NCBI GenBank assembly: GCA_002454015.1
Contig: DKIB01000109.1
Span: forward strand, 1 to 12,236
Direction of reading: 5' to 3'
Source: Proteobacteria bacterium UBA6729
GTDB lineage: Bacteria; Pseudomonadota; Gammaproteobacteria; Porifericomitales; Porifericomitaceae
Length of the DNA: 12,236 nucleotides
The notes under the pieces are model-generated. The model did not search any database. It saw nothing but the letters and a program-made list of their open reading frames with translations, and was not told the DNA's origin. Of this stretch, positions 11,766 through 12,236 are shown piece by piece. Position 1 is the first letter of the stretch, and each line of letters opens with the position of its first letter. The position numbers and the translations under genes are program-made.

Positions 11766-11771
11766 CCTCCT
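11766..11771 (-). promoter_or_regulatory. Shine-Dalgarno site of nrdA
   Basis: A perfect AGGAGG on the minus strand, 6 nt before the ATG at 11759 and only 3 nt before the TTG at 11762. The spacing decides for the ATG. Confidence 0.85.
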
Positions 11772-11882
11772 CTATCGGTCACATTTCCCGGGGCGGATGT
11801 GTCTCCCCAAATTCTCCGTGGCGACTGCATCGCCCGAATACGCCATCACGGCGTGGCAGGCACATCCGTACCCGATGCGACT

Positions 11883-11912
11883 ATCTTAAATCATACAGGG
11901 AGGGTTTGTCAA
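11883..11912 (-). promoter_or_regulatory. Sigma-70 promoter of nrdAB
   Basis: On the minus strand a perfect -35 TTGACA (plus 11907-11912) is followed after 18 nt by TAAGAT (plus 11883-11888), a four-of-six match to the -10 consensus. Transcription would start near 11876, giving a leader of about 115 nt before nrdA. The leader contains a small hairpin, ACGCC-gtgat-GGCGT, at about 11840-11854, and no recognised riboswitch. Confidence 0.72.
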
Positions 11913-11922
11913 CATGTGGGGG
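11907..11922. promoter_or_regulatory. Candidate NrdR box 2 (degenerate), over the -35
   Basis: The 16-mer TGTCAACATGTGGGGG keeps the core positions C, W, A, A, T, T and G of the NrdR box (acaCwAtATaTwGtgt) but misses several others, so alone it would be weak. Its centre lies exactly 31 bp from that of the better box at 11938-11953, the roughly three-turn spacing usual for NrdR box pairs, and it covers the -35 hexamer, where NrdR would block RNA polymerase. Confidence 0.55.
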
Positions 11923-11937
11923 CACTTTGCATCCTGG

Positions 11938-11953
11938 ATACTATATGTTGTGG
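11938..11953. promoter_or_regulatory. NrdR box 1
   Basis: ATACTATATGTTGTGG matches the NrdR box consensus at 13 of 16 positions, including the whole CTATAT core and TTGT. NrdR is the ATP-cone repressor of ribonucleotide reductase genes, so its presence just upstream of the nrdA promoter is expected. It overlaps a DnaA box by 5 bp. Confidence 0.78.
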
Positions 11954-11957
11954 ATAA
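11949..11957 (-). promoter_or_regulatory. Perfect DnaA box upstream of nrdA
   Basis: The minus strand reads TTATCCACA, the strongest DnaA-binding 9-mer. It lies about 75-80 bp upstream of the predicted start of nrdA transcription and overlaps NrdR box 1. DnaA is known to regulate nrdAB in E. coli from boxes upstream of the promoter. A weaker relative, TTATCCAGC, occurs at 12005-12013. Confidence 0.72.
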
Positions 11958-12026
11958 CCGGTGCCCAAGGCTGTAGAAGACCTCGGGAGAGACTGTGAAA
12001 AAGCGCTGGATAACAAGGTGTTGCGC

Positions 12027-12098
12027 CCCACCCGCGCGCTACGCTGCGCTGCAACAAGAGGCGCGTCCCTCCCGCTTGCTGCACTGCGGTGCAGCAGG
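12027..12098. repeat. Two related 32-bp repeats, 40-bp period, GC-rich
   Basis: Bases 12027-12058 and 12067-12098 align without gaps at 24 of 32 positions, both beginning CCC.CCCGC and containing CTGCG and TGCA. They fill the space between the BON-domain gene and the nrdA control region. The second copy forms a strong hairpin. They resemble intergenic REP-like palindromes, but whether other copies exist in the genome cannot be seen here. Confidence 0.5.
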
Positions 12099-12099
12099 C
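12074..12099. other. Strong GC-rich hairpin after the BON-domain gene
   Basis: An 11-bp stem, GCTTGCTGCAC / GTGCAGCAGGC (one wobble pair), closes a 4-nt loop TGCG. On the minus strand it follows the BON-domain stop by about 11 nt, with no T-run after it. It could be a 3' stabilising hairpin, a U-less or Rho-assisted terminator, or a REP element. A smaller hairpin, CGGGCT / AGCCCG at 12102-12118, overlaps the stop codon itself. Confidence 0.6.
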
Positions 12100-12110
12100 A
12101 CCGGGCTACC

Positions 12111-12236
12111 TCAGCCCGTGTACTGGAACAGTTTGACGACCTTCACCACGCCCTTGATGTGGCGGGCCACCTCGGCTGCAACGTCCCCCTCGGCGCGGGT
12201 GACCAAACCCATCAGGTAGACGATGCCCCGCTCCGT
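12111..12236 (-). CDS. BON-domain protein (DolP/YraP-like), C-terminal end only
   Basis: The minus-strand frame is open from the window edge to a TGA, giving 41 residues: the 5' part is outside the window. The visible piece has the hallmarks of the second half of a BON domain: a strand GIVYLMGLVTRAEGD, a helix AAEVARHIKG and a final strand VVKVVKLFQY, ending two residues later. This matches the end of dual-BON outer-membrane lipoproteins of the DolP (YraP) type, which maintain the outer membrane; the lipobox and first BON domain cannot be checked. It is transcribed in the same direction as nrdA, but nrdA has its own promoter 200 bp downstream. The BON call is good; the DolP assignment is an inference. 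Confidence 0.75.
   Translation of the reverse strand, partial: TERGIVYLMGLVTRAEGDVAAEVARHIKGVVKVVKLFQYTG

Noticed and set aside
10839..11957. A 372-codon open frame on the plus strand, antisense to the start of nrdA
   Set aside because: It lies opposite conserved NrdA ATP-cone sequence, has no recognisable domain, and reads across the nrdA promoter. It is an antisense shadow of GC-rich coding DNA.
11930..12020. Perfect and near-perfect DnaA boxes considered as part of a replication origin
   Set aside because: Only one perfect and one weak box are present, with no AT-rich unwinding region and no dnaA/dnaN/gidA neighbours; regulation of nrdA explains the site better.

Overview
The window looks like a chromosomal housekeeping segment from a gammaproteobacterium. 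The main reason is the gene order smc-zipA-ligA: ZipA is essentially a gammaproteobacterial division protein, and this order is common in the many members of the class that use SMC rather than MukBEF. The NrdA protein carries two ATP-cone regions and NrdB is of the Pseudomonas/Chlamydia-like type, which fits. By eye the DNA is moderately GC-rich. I cannot place it to genus.

Layout from left to right. Bases 1-819 (+) hold the 3' part of a Sel1-like repeat gene built from 108-bp tandem units. Bases 820-1049 are a convergent gap with no supported gene. Bases 1050-7401 (-) hold the ligA, zipA and smc genes, which read right to left as smc-zipA-ligA with a 6-nt gap and then an overlap, so probably one operon. 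Bases 7402-7580 are a short gap with two tandem intrinsic terminators pointing left. Bases 7581-11759 (-) hold nrdB and nrdA, read as nrdA-nrdB with 21 nt between them. Bases 11760-12110 hold the nrdA leader, its promoter with a candidate pair of NrdR boxes and an overlapping perfect DnaA box, and GC-rich hairpin repeats. Bases 12111-12236 (-) are the last 41 codons of a BON-domain (DolP/YraP-like) protein.

Functionally, five of the seven genes serve the chromosome cycle: NrdAB makes dNTPs, LigA seals nicks, SMC condenses and segregates the chromosome, and ZipA anchors FtsZ for division. The regulatory DNA in front of nrdA (NrdR plus DnaA sites) would tie dNTP synthesis to nucleotide pools and replication initiation.

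I found no phage, insertion sequence, CRISPR array, tRNA or rRNA, and no convincing undescribed system. The observations most worth following are a duplicated helix-hairpin-helix module inside LigA, the overlapping NrdR/DnaA control region, the lack of any visible promoter for smc beyond two strong terminators, and a long Gly/Ser/Asn-rich tether before the redox tail of NrdA.
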